From contig NW_025062479.1 of assembly GCF_000002995.4 (NCBI RefSeq), forward strand, positions 19,030,721 through 19,094,720: a DNA stretch of 64,000 nt, written 5' to 3'. Below are positions 43,701 through 58,000 of this stretch, in pieces. The position numbers were made by a program, and so were the translations under genes. The stretch comes from Brugia malayi (taxonomy: Eukaryota; Nematoda; Chromadorea; Rhabditida; Onchocercidae). The notes below the pieces were generated by a model. It was not told where the DNA came from and did not search any database. It saw nothing but the letters and a program-made list of their open reading frames with translations. How positions within the stretch are numbered: position 1 is the first letter of the stretch; the number at the start of each line of letters is the position of its first letter.

Positions 43701-46700
43701 CAGCATTCCATGTTCTATAATGTCGTAGATATCTTCGAATAACTGCACATTTGTTAGCATTCGGATATATCATATAGTTGATGGACAAGCTTAGATTAGA
43801 TATATGTCGAGATAAGGTCCAGCTGTGTTTTATACGGGTCACAGATGTCCTCTAATTTGCAACCGACGACATTGTCGCATTGAGAACTATCGCTTGATTC
43901 TTGCTCTAATGAATGAATTTTTTGCTAAGTTTTTCGAATTCTAATTCTGCTTTAAACCACTCATTTATCCTTCTCGATTAGTTTACTTAATTAGTTTTAC
44001 GATGCGAATATAGTATGGTAAGCAGTCCGTGCGCAATTGTCGCAGTTCTGCCATTTTGAAATTAATTTCATGCTTCTCAATCAATCAAAGCTATTGCTTC
44101 AGAAGGTGCGCCAAATGTTCTAAATCGCGGGGCAATCACAGCTTCACTCGTTCAGCACCTTAGTAAATTAGTAAGAATGAATGATTTTTGTGTACATATG
44201 GTAGGTGTATTGCGCAAATGAAATGATATGTGCAAGTCCGTTTCAGTTTCTTATGTTACACGAACCAGAAAACCATGTGCGCTTGCTTTTCAAACATTAC
44301 CTTTTCTCAAGTATAAATAAAAAATTCATTTCATAGCTTTTTAAAATTCTTCCCTCTCTTCAGCAGAAAGGGCATATATTTCTGGATTTATAATGGAAGA
44401 TTTCAAGATAATAGATTCCTTAGTTCTGATTATCAAGTTTGTGTTATTTATCGGAATGGGATTATGAAAGAACGGATTTTCTGATGAAGTATATACTCCT
44501 ATGTTTTTGAGCAATCTCCAAATGTGTGGGAATAAAATCGTCCAAAAGTTTCCAGAAATTTAAAAATTTTCGGATCCAACAAAATAATGGGGAACTATGT
44601 TTTCCCATCATTTGACCTTTTTTGAAAACTTTAAAATTTTAATTTATAAAATGCTCGAACCAATTATCGGTCTAATTCCAGTGTCTCAACAAATGAGCTT
44701 TTCTTTACCAAAATTCCCTCATTTTGGGATGTTAATTATTTCTCAAGAGAAAATGAGTCCTTCCAGGTAGATTAAAGTGACTATTTATGAGTTGCAATTG
44801 CTGAGATTGTGACAAAACATGCAAAATCTTGTTGAGAAGTGTGCAACAGGTCACGCTCACGCTCATTTCATCTTTTTGATCATTCAATCATTTACTGAGT
44901 TATTTTCACCATTTGAGAGGGAAACTGTAGACTTATTCATAACTACCATTGCTATTAAGGTTCAAATTATAAATGAGAGATTAAGCAGTAGTGGTGTGGG
45001 ATGTTAGAAAATAAATATTCAAGAAAATAACTAAAGCGATATGAAACGTAAACGGAGTCAGCCGCTGATTCTTTTTTAATTGATTTAAATCATCTTTGTA
45101 GGCTGAGAGAGACATCTCTTTGAAACTGCGAGAATTTCATCATCATCTTTTCAAGTTCTTCCACGTCTCAACTACATATTATCATTTCTTTATGGAAGAA
45201 ATCAATGGAAAACTTCATTTCAAATATGCTGAGTGACCTTTTTGCTTCGATGCACGATGGGCGTGTGATGAAGTTGTATTGAGTTCATAGTTTGTCCTGA
45301 ATATTTTTATTTGATCAAGCTCGTAATGTGAGCACTAAGGTGACATATAAGCCAGATCCAGGTGGTATCAGATTCTGTTTTTTGTGGAGAAATATTAGCA
45401 CTCTACACAAAATAAACAACAATGTTAGTAGTTGAACAATATGTATTCCGTCTATTCTGAATTAAGATACCAATTAAAAATCTTCTCGCTTGTCGCTTGT
45501 CTCCAGGAGACATACAATGTTCTGTTATATTCAGGCTATTTCGAAAAATGAAATGCAAATTTGTATCCAAGAAGTATTTCCTTTGAATCCACTTTATGAA
45601 TTGATAGATGCTAAACACATGGCGCAAAACTGCCCAAATCTTATCAATATTAATGATAAAGTTAGGAATTTATAAAATACAGATGAAAATAGCATAAATT
45701 ATTGAAGTGAACACCTCGAGAATACTGTTGCACAAAAAATAATGGAGATGATTTAGATAGAAAATATGTTAACTAATGACAGCCAAGTTTGCAACATTCT
45801 TAAGGTGAAAAATAGATTGTCATCAATTATTTCTGATGGAAGAGTAAAGATTGCAATATGAAATTTAAGCACTATGGCGAAGTATGAAATTTGATCACTG
45901 TAACTATCGTGAAAAATATCGAAAGGATAAGTTTTTCAAAACATATTGCTAACAATTTTTGATAATTGAGGAATTGACTGACGGCTTGTTGCACTGTTCC
46001 AATCTTTAATATATAAATGCATTAGAAATAAGCATATGAAAATATTCTTGTGTTAAATAGAAAATCACTGATATCAATTAAGGTAGTAGCCGATATATTC
46101 ATTCTATGTGGATGCTTTTGAATGATAATATCAAATCAGCAATGTTTTAAAAAAGTTAACATTATCTTTTTAATAAAAAATCAGTTTTAATTTAATCATC
46201 ATGCATCAATCTAAGCATTTGTTTCTTCAGCAAGATAATAATCGGCGGTAATCAATGGTGGTCGGCGACATTTGAGAATTGAAAAAAATTGTTCTAATTA
46301 AGCAACTTCTACGAAAAGTTGAAAATTGTTAATTGGCTAACATCGACTTATTGATAATTTAGTAGTCTGCAAAAGTTGATAAATAGTAGCACATCACTAC
46401 AGTAATAACAACTGAATGCTCTTTCAAAATCCCCTAGCGCCTTCATTATCGCGCCTCTTTCGCTTTCGCGATGTTTTGCGCAGTATCATGATAATTTCCC
46501 AGGAAGAAAAGATGTAGCGAAAGAGGAAAGGACCAAATAAACTGTGAAACATCTGGATAGAATATAATTGAATCATACCGATGACAGTTTCAGGATGAAA
46601 AGCTTCTGAAAAGAAATATATAATTTGATTGAGTGAATCAGAGCTCGACAAGAAGTGAACAATTCTTCTGTGATTCTTTTTATTATCTACCTATATTCAT

Positions 46701-47044
46701 CCCAAATACAATAAATCATAAAAATTACTTCATTCTATTTCTATGCTTCTGTCAGTTTTGCTGTTTTGCTGTCATCCTCGAGTATTACTACTGTTTCTAC
46801 AAGCAGTTGCAGAATTTCATATATTTGCCATTTCAAAATCTTTTGAAATTGATGCTGCAAATTAGGCTTAAACAGATATTTGTTAATATTAGCATTTCAT
46901 CCTTGGTCGTGAGAAATTTCTAGCTAAACTGCCACAAAAACATCAGACACACAATCAGAGAAAAGTGAGGGAAGCAAACAAATTCTTTTCTTGTGGTTGC
47001 TCCAAAAAGTTGAATTTTAAGCGAAGCTTTCTGAAAGCAGCATA
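40718..47044. other. Gene-poor region before the K2P channel
   Basis: About 6.3 kb without a confident gene. Minus-strand segments at about 43640-43920 and 46424-46612 read like protein fragments (see findings), but I could not connect them into a gene. The rest is AT-rich. Confidence 0.4.
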
Positions 47045-50000
47045 ATGGGTTCAACAGCAGCCGGCGCCACTTATCATGCCTACAACCAGCTGATCCGATC
47101 ACCATCACTACATTTATCATGTACAAAATCAATGCAGCAATGCGGTGTCATTGAACAAACTGAAAGCGGTAAGTCATCTACCTGATATGCAAGTTAATTT
47201 TGATAAATTGAATTGTAATACAAAATGTCAGCGGATCATCGGTCACTTCTATTCTACCGTAAAACAACTTGGTAGAAAGGAAAAAGAAGGAAAAAATGAG
47301 AGAGAAATATTAAGTTTGGATGAATGAGATTAGAATGGGAGATAAGGGATGTTGGAGTCAACACATAGTTTGGATAGCACTTTGTGGGTTACTGCAAATG
47401 ACAACTTTGATCTCTCCAAGTAATCAAGAAAAATGGTTTATTTGTTAGCAGATGATCTAACATTTAAAGGAACTGATTTTTAGATGACGTTTTCAGCATC
47501 TATCACATTTCTAAAATTCTTTATTCAAGTAATAGAAAGGTCTAGAGATCTTTAGGAGATCATTTATGAATTGGCTTTCTTAATTTTTTCCTTTCTTAAT
47601 TAATTACTAACGGTGAATTGCAGGTATTACAAAATTATCTATAGAAAAGTATAATATTTATCTTTCAAATGCTGCCAGTCTTGAATATTTCATAAATTCA
47701 TTAGTTTAATAATCAAAGTCTTAAATTAGTCGGTAAATTTATTTGAACTATTTTAATCAAGTCTGCTTCAGTCTTTTGTATTTTAAAGAAGAAATCACAG
47801 TGTATCTTAAAGAAGTCACAGTGCAATGGACATAAAAAATTGCATTCATAAAGCCATAACACTGATTGTCTAAGTTGATTCAAAAAACTTGATAACTAAG
47901 CAAATCGATAAACAGGAAAGGAATGATTTAAATTTACAAGTGAAACAACAATCTAAAATATATTTTAGAATAAATGTTTGATTTCCAATTAAATACTTCG
48001 TCTCAATTATTAGAAGTAACAGTTTTATTTTTATTCTATATTTTATAGCAAGTCAAAATCAGCCTCAATATTTTATTAATTCCTTGTAAGATTATTCGTA
48101 AAGAGCCTGTCTTGCTATCCTTTCCAGTTTTATATGAATTCTAACTAATTCAGTTTTTCCTTCTTTTTTCACTTTAAAAATTTGCAACACAGTGCAAAAT
48201 ACTTTGTATTCTTCACTTATTTTATTCTCGTTGTGCAGTTAATGCAGTTAGCGTTTAGTGACGCGTTGACTGCATCAATCCATTTGCAAGTTATCATAAT
48301 TATAAATAGTGCAATCAATAGAATGTAAATATAATAATAAATGAAGTTATTATTGATGTCGAATATCATGAAAGCCTCAATTTTAGATGAGCCACTAAAA
48401 ATAGCTATAGGATAGACGATATTAAAATACTGTCATAATAACTAAGCGATAAGGCAGAGTTATCTTTCTTGAATTTAGCAATAAAATGAAATTGTTTATT
48501 TACTTATCCAGTTATTCTGGAATGATAATTTCTTCTGAGATTCATCACTCTAAGCTAAATAGCACTTGCTAGCACTTGTATAAAATTTCATCTAAAATTA
48601 TTCCAAACATATTCTTGAATTTTTTTAAGGCAATTTCATCTTATTTTCCAGCCTATTGTAAATAACTTGCTAGAATTCATTTTAACATTTTGGGTATTTG
48701 AAAAGACATTATTCAAAAAATTTGAAATTTATTTGCTAATGAAATTTTTATTTTGAAGAACTAGATTTCTTAATCATAACTAGATTTTTTTTCAAACATA
48801 TAATGAATTATATCGCGAATATAAAAGAAAGCGTTAAATGCATTTCAAAGATATTATTAATTCAAGTTGATTTATCAAATTTATCATTAAAATGTGTGTG
48901 GCAGATTAGAATGGCTCAAATGACTTTCAGAAATATTTCCAAAGTACTAGCTGAAAAAAATTTTCTCGCTTTTCATAAATAAAATTCGACTCAAGTTGAT
49001 GTTTGTCAAACTTTAATCCAATTTCCAATTTCGTCCAGCAGAAAAGCTTAACTTATACCATTTCTGTTCTACATAACTTATTTCTTCATACCACATTTCA
49101 AAATTTTTTTACCAGAAAGGCAAAATGTCGCCTCGCCGGATGGGATTAAAAATTAACTAAAATTCAAAATTGAAGTTAATCTTTATAGACAGACTAAATA
49201 AAAACTGAAACATGATATTTATATAAAATACTGATAGCAATTAGAAATTATTAGGTTATTTCGAATCTTAAGAGAAAAAGTTTTTTCAGATATCAAAGCG
49301 CATTCTGTAATTAAAAGAAGTATAATCTTGATTACTTTATACCAGTTTGAATCCAGTATTTGGAAAACTTTAGAAATCTGATTAAATTTCTTAGTCATAT
49401 CCCAGAGAGCTCTTTAACTGTTTCGAATCTTACTTATGAATCAAAATATAATTACTTTTATAGCCAATCGATTTTTATTTATTTGTAAGTTAATTTCAAT
49501 CAGTAATATGCTGTGCGGTCTTACATGGGCCTATTTGCTGTGTTTTCAGTTTTAGTTAGTCCAAAATTTTGTTGAACAATAATTTAAAATTTATTTTCCT
49601 ATATCATCAGCTAGTCTAAACACAGCAGACGAAAATTATTTATCTATTTCAACACCTTAGCTGAGCTAAGGTAGGTCCAACTCAGTCTAAAGAGAACTTC
49701 GATAATTTGTTATTAGCGCATTATGACAACAGCATATATTTCCAAGCGAATATCAGAAACTCAATAACTGAACTGCATGTCAGTAACTCTGCTTTTTAAT
49801 GTAATTATCGGATATGAATGCTTAGATGCTTTCCAATCATGAGTTGAAGTGCGAGATTTTAAAAAGCACTTCATATATTTTCTGAAGTTCAAATCCTTTC
49901 TCGTCATTATTGCGGAAGCAAAGTTTCATTTTTTTTTTTTTTTGCAATGCGTTTTACTATTTATTTTTTGTTTTTAAATAGATTTGAGGAATGAATCGAC

Positions 50001-52012
50001 TGGGACTGTGTCGGAAACATCCATAAATGAGATTAGTGCTTTGAATTGATCGACTGAAAAAAATAGCTTAGTTTTTCAAAAATGTTTTCTTTCGAACAAT
50101 TTGTTCTTAATTTTAAACATTTCTTTTTAAATAAAGATTCCGAAATTTTCGCGATTTATTCATTTCGTCATAATTTTTTGTCAAAGAAAACTAAGGGAAA
50201 ATAAAAATTGAAAAATAGGGCGAAAAATAAACATAGTACGAAGTAATTAAAGTGGCAAAAGTCATGATTGAAGAAAAAAGAATATAAATAAAAAAGATAA
50301 AATATTTATAGTAAATAAAGTAGACTAAATTTCAAGTTTATATTTCTTGTGAACTATGCAGCACAAGCAGAGCGGAATCACACAAAGTAATATTTCATTG
50401 GCTTTACTAATGCAACATAAAATTGGCAAAAATTATATCAGTGTGGATGGCCACAGAAATCATCCCTTGATCTTCCGATTTTGTTGTTTGAAGTCATCAG
50501 GATATGTCCCAGCATCCTTCTTTTGACTTCTATATTCATCTCTTCATAAAAGAACCTTTTCCCTGGACATTAAGGATGTACTTCTGGTGTTTCTGTCACT
50601 ATTTCGAGCAATAATAGATTCATCACGCACAATGCTACATCAAAAAATAGAAGCAAAAAACATCATTGTACACTCAAATTTCACTTTTCATTCATTTATT
50701 ATGAAGAGATTTCTCATACAATACTTCTAGTGCCTTTCTCTGAATTTAGCCTTTACAGTTATCTGAAAACGGAAGGCTAGAGATGACCATTAACTGACAC
50801 AAATTTTTTGCTTTTTACTAATATAAATTAATGTTTGTCAATAATAAAGCAATTTTATCAATGACAAAAAACAATATGAGCAGGTAACATTAGTGGTGGT
50901 AACAGTGAAAATGGTTTGTTTTCAAATCTTTTATAAGTACATTTTTTTATTTATGAACTTTTTGTTTATTTATTTATCTTTTTATTCATTTATTTATGAA
51001 ACATTGTATACTTCTTCGACTACTAAAGATTCTTCTCATGGAAAACGAGTTAAAAAATGAAATGTTTGTCAATATAATTATTTCAGATTTTCGTATTGAA
51101 ATTGATTCAATATTCGAATTTTGAACAATAAAAAGGAAATACGATAATGATGCTTTATTATGCTTTATGTGATCTTAGAAAAACTAATTGGTAAAAACTC
51201 AAAGCTGCAAGAGTTTTGGCATTTTGAATCAAATGAACTTTTCGTCGAAGATTTATTTTGTGGTATGAATTGAGAGTAATTAAAGAACAACGACTGGTCT
51301 TAAATAAATAGATAGTTTAGAATTAAGCGAAAAAATTACTACGATTGAATTGACTAAAAAATTTTTATACAGATCAGCTGGAATTTATAAGTTCAGCTTT
51401 TTGGCAAAAATAGAACTGGAGAATAGTAAATTAATTAATTCATAATATTGAAATAAACCGTCGTATTCGAAGAGTGCTTCGCATATCAGTCAATAAATGG
51501 CATAACTGCATGATAGCAAAGTCTCCGGAAAACATTCAGCGACAAAGACACCATCATCCAAAAATAGCAACTCATTATTAAACGGTTATTATCTAACTAC
51601 TGCCCATGGACCTCATCTAGTCGGATAGTTTGTAAATTCAGACACGTACAAATTTACATCCTTTATCCAGCTGTGTGATGCAGCATGCACTCAGCATATC
51701 ATACCTTCTTTCATTTCATCTCTTAAACATTCTCCATCAATGATTACCTATCCGAGCAATGAGATGCATTGCAACTTTATTATTGAGTTTTCAGGCTTTC
51801 AAGCTGTTATTAATATAATCAGTGACTACCATTATTATGGATATTGAACTATTACCTACTAAAGCAATTTACTGTTGCTGTTTTTTTTTTTTTTCTTTTT
51901 TTTATGACAATAATAATAATAATGATAGTGATAATGACAATGACAATGATGATGATCATGGTTGATGATGATAATGATGGTGATGATGATGGTAATGATG
52001 ATGATGGTAATG

Positions 52013-52043
<31 letters not shown>

Positions 52044-55000
52044 CGATGATGGTAGAGTTTGAAATCTGCCTGAGGCAGGGTAAGTCTGCAGCACAGTGGA
52101 CTTGTTCTGATGGGAACAACCAATGCAGCGTTGTCTTTGCGCCGTTTCACACAAACATCATTTAACTTCCGATTCAACTCAGCTCTCCCACCACCGATAC
52201 CCGTTGTATCCCCACCGTTAACCCCAATTTCACCCAAATCCAGTCTCAGCAGCAGTGGTTAGTGACCCTCATATTCAGTTGTTCTTACATCATTGACAAA
52301 AGATATCATCATAATCGTGTTTTTATCACCGTAGTTGTGTTATCATTTTTCACTATTCTCATTCGTTAAGTTAGTAATAGGCCTTAAAAATCCTTAAACT
52401 TCATTTCTGGGCGAGAAAATATACACTCTCTTTTAGACTCTCTTTAAAGAAAATTTATCATTATTAAAATCATTAGTTTCAGTTTTAGATCTGTTTTTCA
52501 ATGTACTGCATTGAATGAATTAATATTACACTGAATAATTTAAATTTCAATGTTTCTTTTTAATTTAAACATTTTTTAAACCCAAACATAGTTTTCATAA
52601 ACAACTGTTTGCATCATACCAAATATTTCAGCTATTATCTTCCTAGAATATATTTACTGAAGTTTTGAAATTTCCATGTCGATCTTCTCTTTTTTACTTC
52701 AAAAAAATTCTCGCATTGTTTCGAAGAGCACTTTTTTCTTACAGATGTGACGCTATCTTTTATCAATATTGATTTGTCATAGGTGTTATATCACTCAATA
52801 GACAAAACTAGAAGGGTGCTGGAGAGGGCATGTTGCTCTTGTGTTGTTGTAATTGTAAGTGGTAAAGATGTAAAGATCGATAACAATTTTGCTATCTTTT
52901 AAAACCTTGCGAGAAGAGTTTGTTTTGCAGTAAAAAAAAGCATAGCAGAAAGGTAAATTTAGTTCTTATTATCATCTGGCTAACATTTGTCGCCGTGGGA
53001 GGAATTAATGAGAAACTAAATTAATTTCAATATAAAATTCCTAGTGTTCTGCTCGCATTAATCATGGAGAATCAGTAGAGAGAGAGAGATGAGTGCCGGA
53101 TGCAGTGTGACAATGTGCGACATTAAGCAATGTATAAGATGTTCTTTTCAGAACTTCTTAATTCAGAGATCAAGCCATAAGAGTGGTTAAATTAAAAATT
53201 GAATTCAATATATTTGAAAAGAAATATACTGAATTCAGTTCATGTATTTGACTGAGCGTAAGGTTGGTCTTAGAGAGACAGTTGTACTTATCAGGAAAAA
53301 TGAAGTGATTTGAAACAGAACTATTAAATCAGAATGGTGGGTGATTCAAATAATTCAAATATTGGTGAATCAAGAAGTGATTAGAGGAGACTTTGCTCGA
53401 ATTTTACACTATTATGAAACAAACAACGTGAATGATTTCTCGACTGCTACCACATGATATGGTGCTTGGATGCTTTTAGCAATTAAATATATATATCAAG
53501 TTTAATTGTATAGCTTACTTTTTTAATTCACTTTTAAAGCTCAGATTTGACGCTATTCATTTCCATTAACTTAGCCAAATTCAAAATATTCCAAACATGA
53601 AGGATAGAAAGTTGGATTTCATTTTGTTAAAACATTTTCTAGCATGACTATGCCTCTACAATTTTTCTGAGTAGACTATGCATAACTTTGATTGGTCATT
53701 TTTTGGAACAGTGTGTTTTAAAAGATGAAAGGATGAAGAATCTCAGAAAATATCTGATTGCACTATCAGCAGTTTGCATTTTGCAGGTCAGTTAGAAAAT
53801 ATGAATAAACAGAATATTAAGTATTATTGAACAGCTGCTACTTTTGCTACTACTGCTGTTGAATGTTTCACACGATGAAGATTGAAAGCTATAATTTTGG
53901 AAAATTAGAAAATGTAAGAATGTCAGAGTATGTTGAAATTTTTTTTTTTTTGGGACCAGTTTTTTGTTGAGGAATTTTTGGTGGGAAAGCAAATGAAAAC
54001 AATTACTTTATACTGCTGCTTAGACAAAAAACACAGAAACACAGCATAATTATTGATTGATTCTTCAGAGTTAAATAACATTAGTTAATACTACGAGGAC
54101 TTTTTAATAACCAAACTGCTTTTATTTTTAGTGGAATCTCTGAAACTAACAAAACTTATCACAAAATCCCTTCAATGCATTCATTACATGAAGACAATTA
54201 TAAATAATTAAATTATTTGTCATTACGTTACTTTTGGAACTAAGACGATTTCATTTTCTGGGATTTTTAGAAACTATATTTTATTTAATTTCCATTGCAG
54301 AAGTAGAAATTGTAAACATTGTCATTGCACAGCACAAAATCCATTAGAATGACTAGAAACTTGAAACAACACCGCACACCTTTTACTGATCGATTACTTT
54401 CGTGGAATAGTAATTATTTTTTCCAAATGACTTCCTTTTATAAATGCCAAAATTTTCCTCTATTAATCATTAACCATTTGAAAAGCGAATATTGCTTCAA
54501 AATAAGAAATAAATTGACACTGACTTAAAATGCTTTGTTACAACTCCCAAAGGATTTCTGATTCTACGGCCCGTTGCTTCCATCTCAGAATTTTTAAACG
54601 CAGCAGTTTATTCAAGTATGTTTAGCAACAAATCAAGAATTTGATAGACAGATGAAGAAGTGTAACTTCTAAGCATAGTATCCATTCTATGATAGAATTT
54701 ATCAGTTCTAGATTCTAATTTAGTGGTTTTCAAATTGTACTTTTAATGTTAAAATATTAAAGCATAGAGAACCTAAACTCTTACTCATCATTCACTCATT
54801 TCGTTTTTCAAACTCTTTTGCATATCTGATTGCTTGTCTTGGAGGGGAATTAAATTTAGTGAAACAAATTAAAAAGTAAAGTAAATTTAATGCAGCGTAA
54901 TTAATTATATGTTTAAGGGATAAACAGTACAGGTATTCATTCTAATTCAAATAAAAGTCAAAATTTAAATATGTCATTTCTATTGAACTGGTGACATAAA

Positions 55001-58000
55001 AATGATTTTAATTTGTTAAGCTGCACGTCTTTTCTACAGTAAACAGTTAATGTCTTGGAAGATTGTTATCAGTTCAAAACATTATAAATAGACTGGTAGT
55101 AGTATTGACTGATAGTACTTGTATGAAAGAGGAATTAGCAAAGTTATCCTAAATTTCAATAATATTAATGTTGTGCCATATACTATAACAATAAAAGTAT
55201 TAAACTTAACCGTGAAAGCATGAATTATTTCTATATTATTAGTTTCTCAAATTTAGACAAGAAGAAAAAATTGTTCAAGTGTCCCTAAATTTGTTTAAAT
55301 CTATTTAATGCCTCCGAAAAGTGATGTAACTGAGCGGATCTCTAAAAATGATCTCTAAAGAAGTTTAACACCTTCTAATCATTTTAATCATTTTCATACA
55401 CATGGCACGGCGCAGATTGCTATGAATTTTTAACGTTTATTTAATTGTCCACGAAGCTGTTTCTTGTTACATTACAGCATAGCAACAAATTTTTAAATTC
55501 GAATATGCTAGTTGCTACGTTGCTCCGTCATCGGACATAATGATGTATCGTTGCTTAAAACATTTTGCCCCTGTAACAACCGTTATTCAGTGCAACATAA
55601 TTAATTATATTCTTAAAGAATATGCAGTACAGGTGCTCGGTGCAAATGACTATTACATTTATATGAATATGTTGTAAAACAGATTAAATTTCATCAAAGC
55701 AGTTATTTCTAAAAGACATCATAAACAAATTGCTTAACTTCCTGCTTTGCCGCTTGAAATTGCATGCGTGTATGCAAATCAGAATTGCGCGTTGCTAACA
55801 TTCCCTTTCCTTTCCACGGGCAAATAAGTACATGTGCGAACCAACAAGTAATTTTACAGATTTTCTATAGCTCTAAGTAATAAATCAAATTTCTTCTAAT
55901 GGTATCAGCATTTTAATTGAGAAACTCATTCCTACATATATGATACTTAATAAGTTCTGATATGATTTCCTCGAGTATCGCTGAAGTGTGCAGCTTATGA
56001 TTTTTTTAGAAGAGAAGTTTGTTTAATAGTTCATGTATGCAGTTAATATTTTTTAATTCTTTGGGCTCCGAACACCTTGCTGTTCTTACTTGTTTTGTAT
56101 AAAATTTCAATACTCTTCCTAAACAATTATATAACCTCTGATTTTCTCTTTGATGAAAGCATAGAACAAAAAGATTAACATTTACATAAATTACTCTTAA
56201 GAAATTATCTAAGATTGGTAAACGTTGAAGTTTGCTAGTTAAAATACCGATTTCCTCCATAAACAGAAATTAGCTCAATGTCTAATGAATTGATGACTAG
56301 AGCCAGCTGATAGTATGTAGTTCATCATTACTGATTATATAGAAAAGTACGATTGGCATAAATTTGTTCCTATTAAATCTTAGATATTGCCATGATTACG
56401 CAAGGACAAGCTGAAATTTAAGATAGCTTAGCATAAGAAGCGTTGGCTAAGAATGTCACCAGCTGAAATTGAACAAAAAATAATAAAAATAGTAAGTGGT
56501 AGCAGAATAAATTTGAAGCAATAAAATAAATTTCATCGAAGCATAATTGTACAAGTTCTACAAGTCACAAATGCTTAGAACTATTTTTTTCTTCGATTTG
56601 ACATCCAGTGCAACGTACATCCCTAAAATTATTCTGCAAATCTGTAAGATAGTGGTTGGATGACTTAAATAAAATGGATAAATTTAAGGATATATTTAAT
56701 TTTTGCTTTCCACATTGGATTCATTAAAAGGTGTGCGAAAATTTTTTAAATTTTGAATATAGTATGGTATCATTAAATGCCCAACGATATTAATAAACAT
56801 CACAGCGATCTTATTTGCTGAGCAAATGGATGATGAAGCTTATTTTGCACTTATTTACATTGAAAAAATCTTAATCACGATCAAGAACATTAAATTATTA
56901 CTAACAGCTTACCTATTATTATTTGTTGTTCTTACTGATAACCAAGAATGAGAATAAAAGTTTCGCTTCAACATCTGAAGCAGTGAGTTGTTGTGGTATA
57001 TATAATACATGTAGTTATGACTAATCAGTAGCCCATTTATTTATTTATAATCAGCCTATGATCACTACTTTTTAACATTAAATTTGAACTGATAATGAAT
57101 TCAGATTCTCAGCTTGACATGTATACAGAAACTTAAGCTGATCATAAATAAATAAGTGGACCATTGTTCAATTTAAAGATGAGAATCTGAATTCATTATG
57201 TCTTAATCTTAGTTGGAGAATGCAGCAAATATTGAAGTTTGATATAATGGCATTAATATAAATGAAGTTTAAGCATTCAACATATACACTTTGCAAATTC
57301 CAAAAATTCTGGGCAAAAAAAAATCATTAATCAGTCGGCAGCTAAAGTTTATCATTATTAAGTTCCAAATGTATGAGAAAGATTCCCTCAAAAAAAATTC
57401 CCATATCGAGGCCTTATTAAAGTTGATTAGCAAAAGCTCAATTTTCAAAAATATTTGGTCCAAAAAGTTCAATTAATAATTAAGAAACTAGAAAGCTTTA
57501 ATAGTGAAATAATGATCTAAATCACAAATGAGCTAACAACTGATAATCAGAGTAAATATAATGCAGCTTCATAAAGTTTTTCCTTTCCAATTAAATTTTT
57601 AAAATTCTAACAAGTACAAAAAAACTGAAATTTTAACAAATGCAAATTTTAGAGACAGTTGGCAAGGTGAAATGGGACGAGTATCCTTTGAGGAAAGGTG
57701 ACAGTAATTCAATATGTTCTGAAGAAGAATCTCCGCCGGAATCGCTTCCGAAGCGCATTGTCAAGGTATTATGCTTTCTTATTCTCAAAATTATTTATAT
57801 CTATAAAATATAGCTTTTGGAAAACAGATAATGTAATGATGTGGTTTAGAAAGGTAAAAAACTTTTAAAGATAAGTCGCTTGTTCTACCAACTTGAAATG
57901 GTACTTGTTTTCTTGTCAAATAGTTGCTTTTTAAAGTGATGTTATGATGCTGAGGTGTTTTAGCTGATAAAAATCCTCATACCTCATGTTGGGCTCATTA

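Larger units (their letters stand above)
47169..57652 (+). other. K2P intron 1 (10.5 kb)
   Basis: Starts GTAAGT and ends AAATTTTAG. Mostly AT-rich with no coding-like stretch except the GC-rich island at about 52050-52250. It also holds a GAT trinucleotide tract, interleaved inverted repeats at 57033-57199 and a diverged repeat pair near 54890 and 55590. Large first introns of channel genes often carry enhancers and alternative promoters; none is proven here. Confidence 0.75.

Noticed and set aside
51852..52237. Asp-, His-, Ile- and Ser-rich ORFs on both strands
   Set aside because: Mostly frames through the GAT repeat; only the non-repeat part next to it is kept as a finding.
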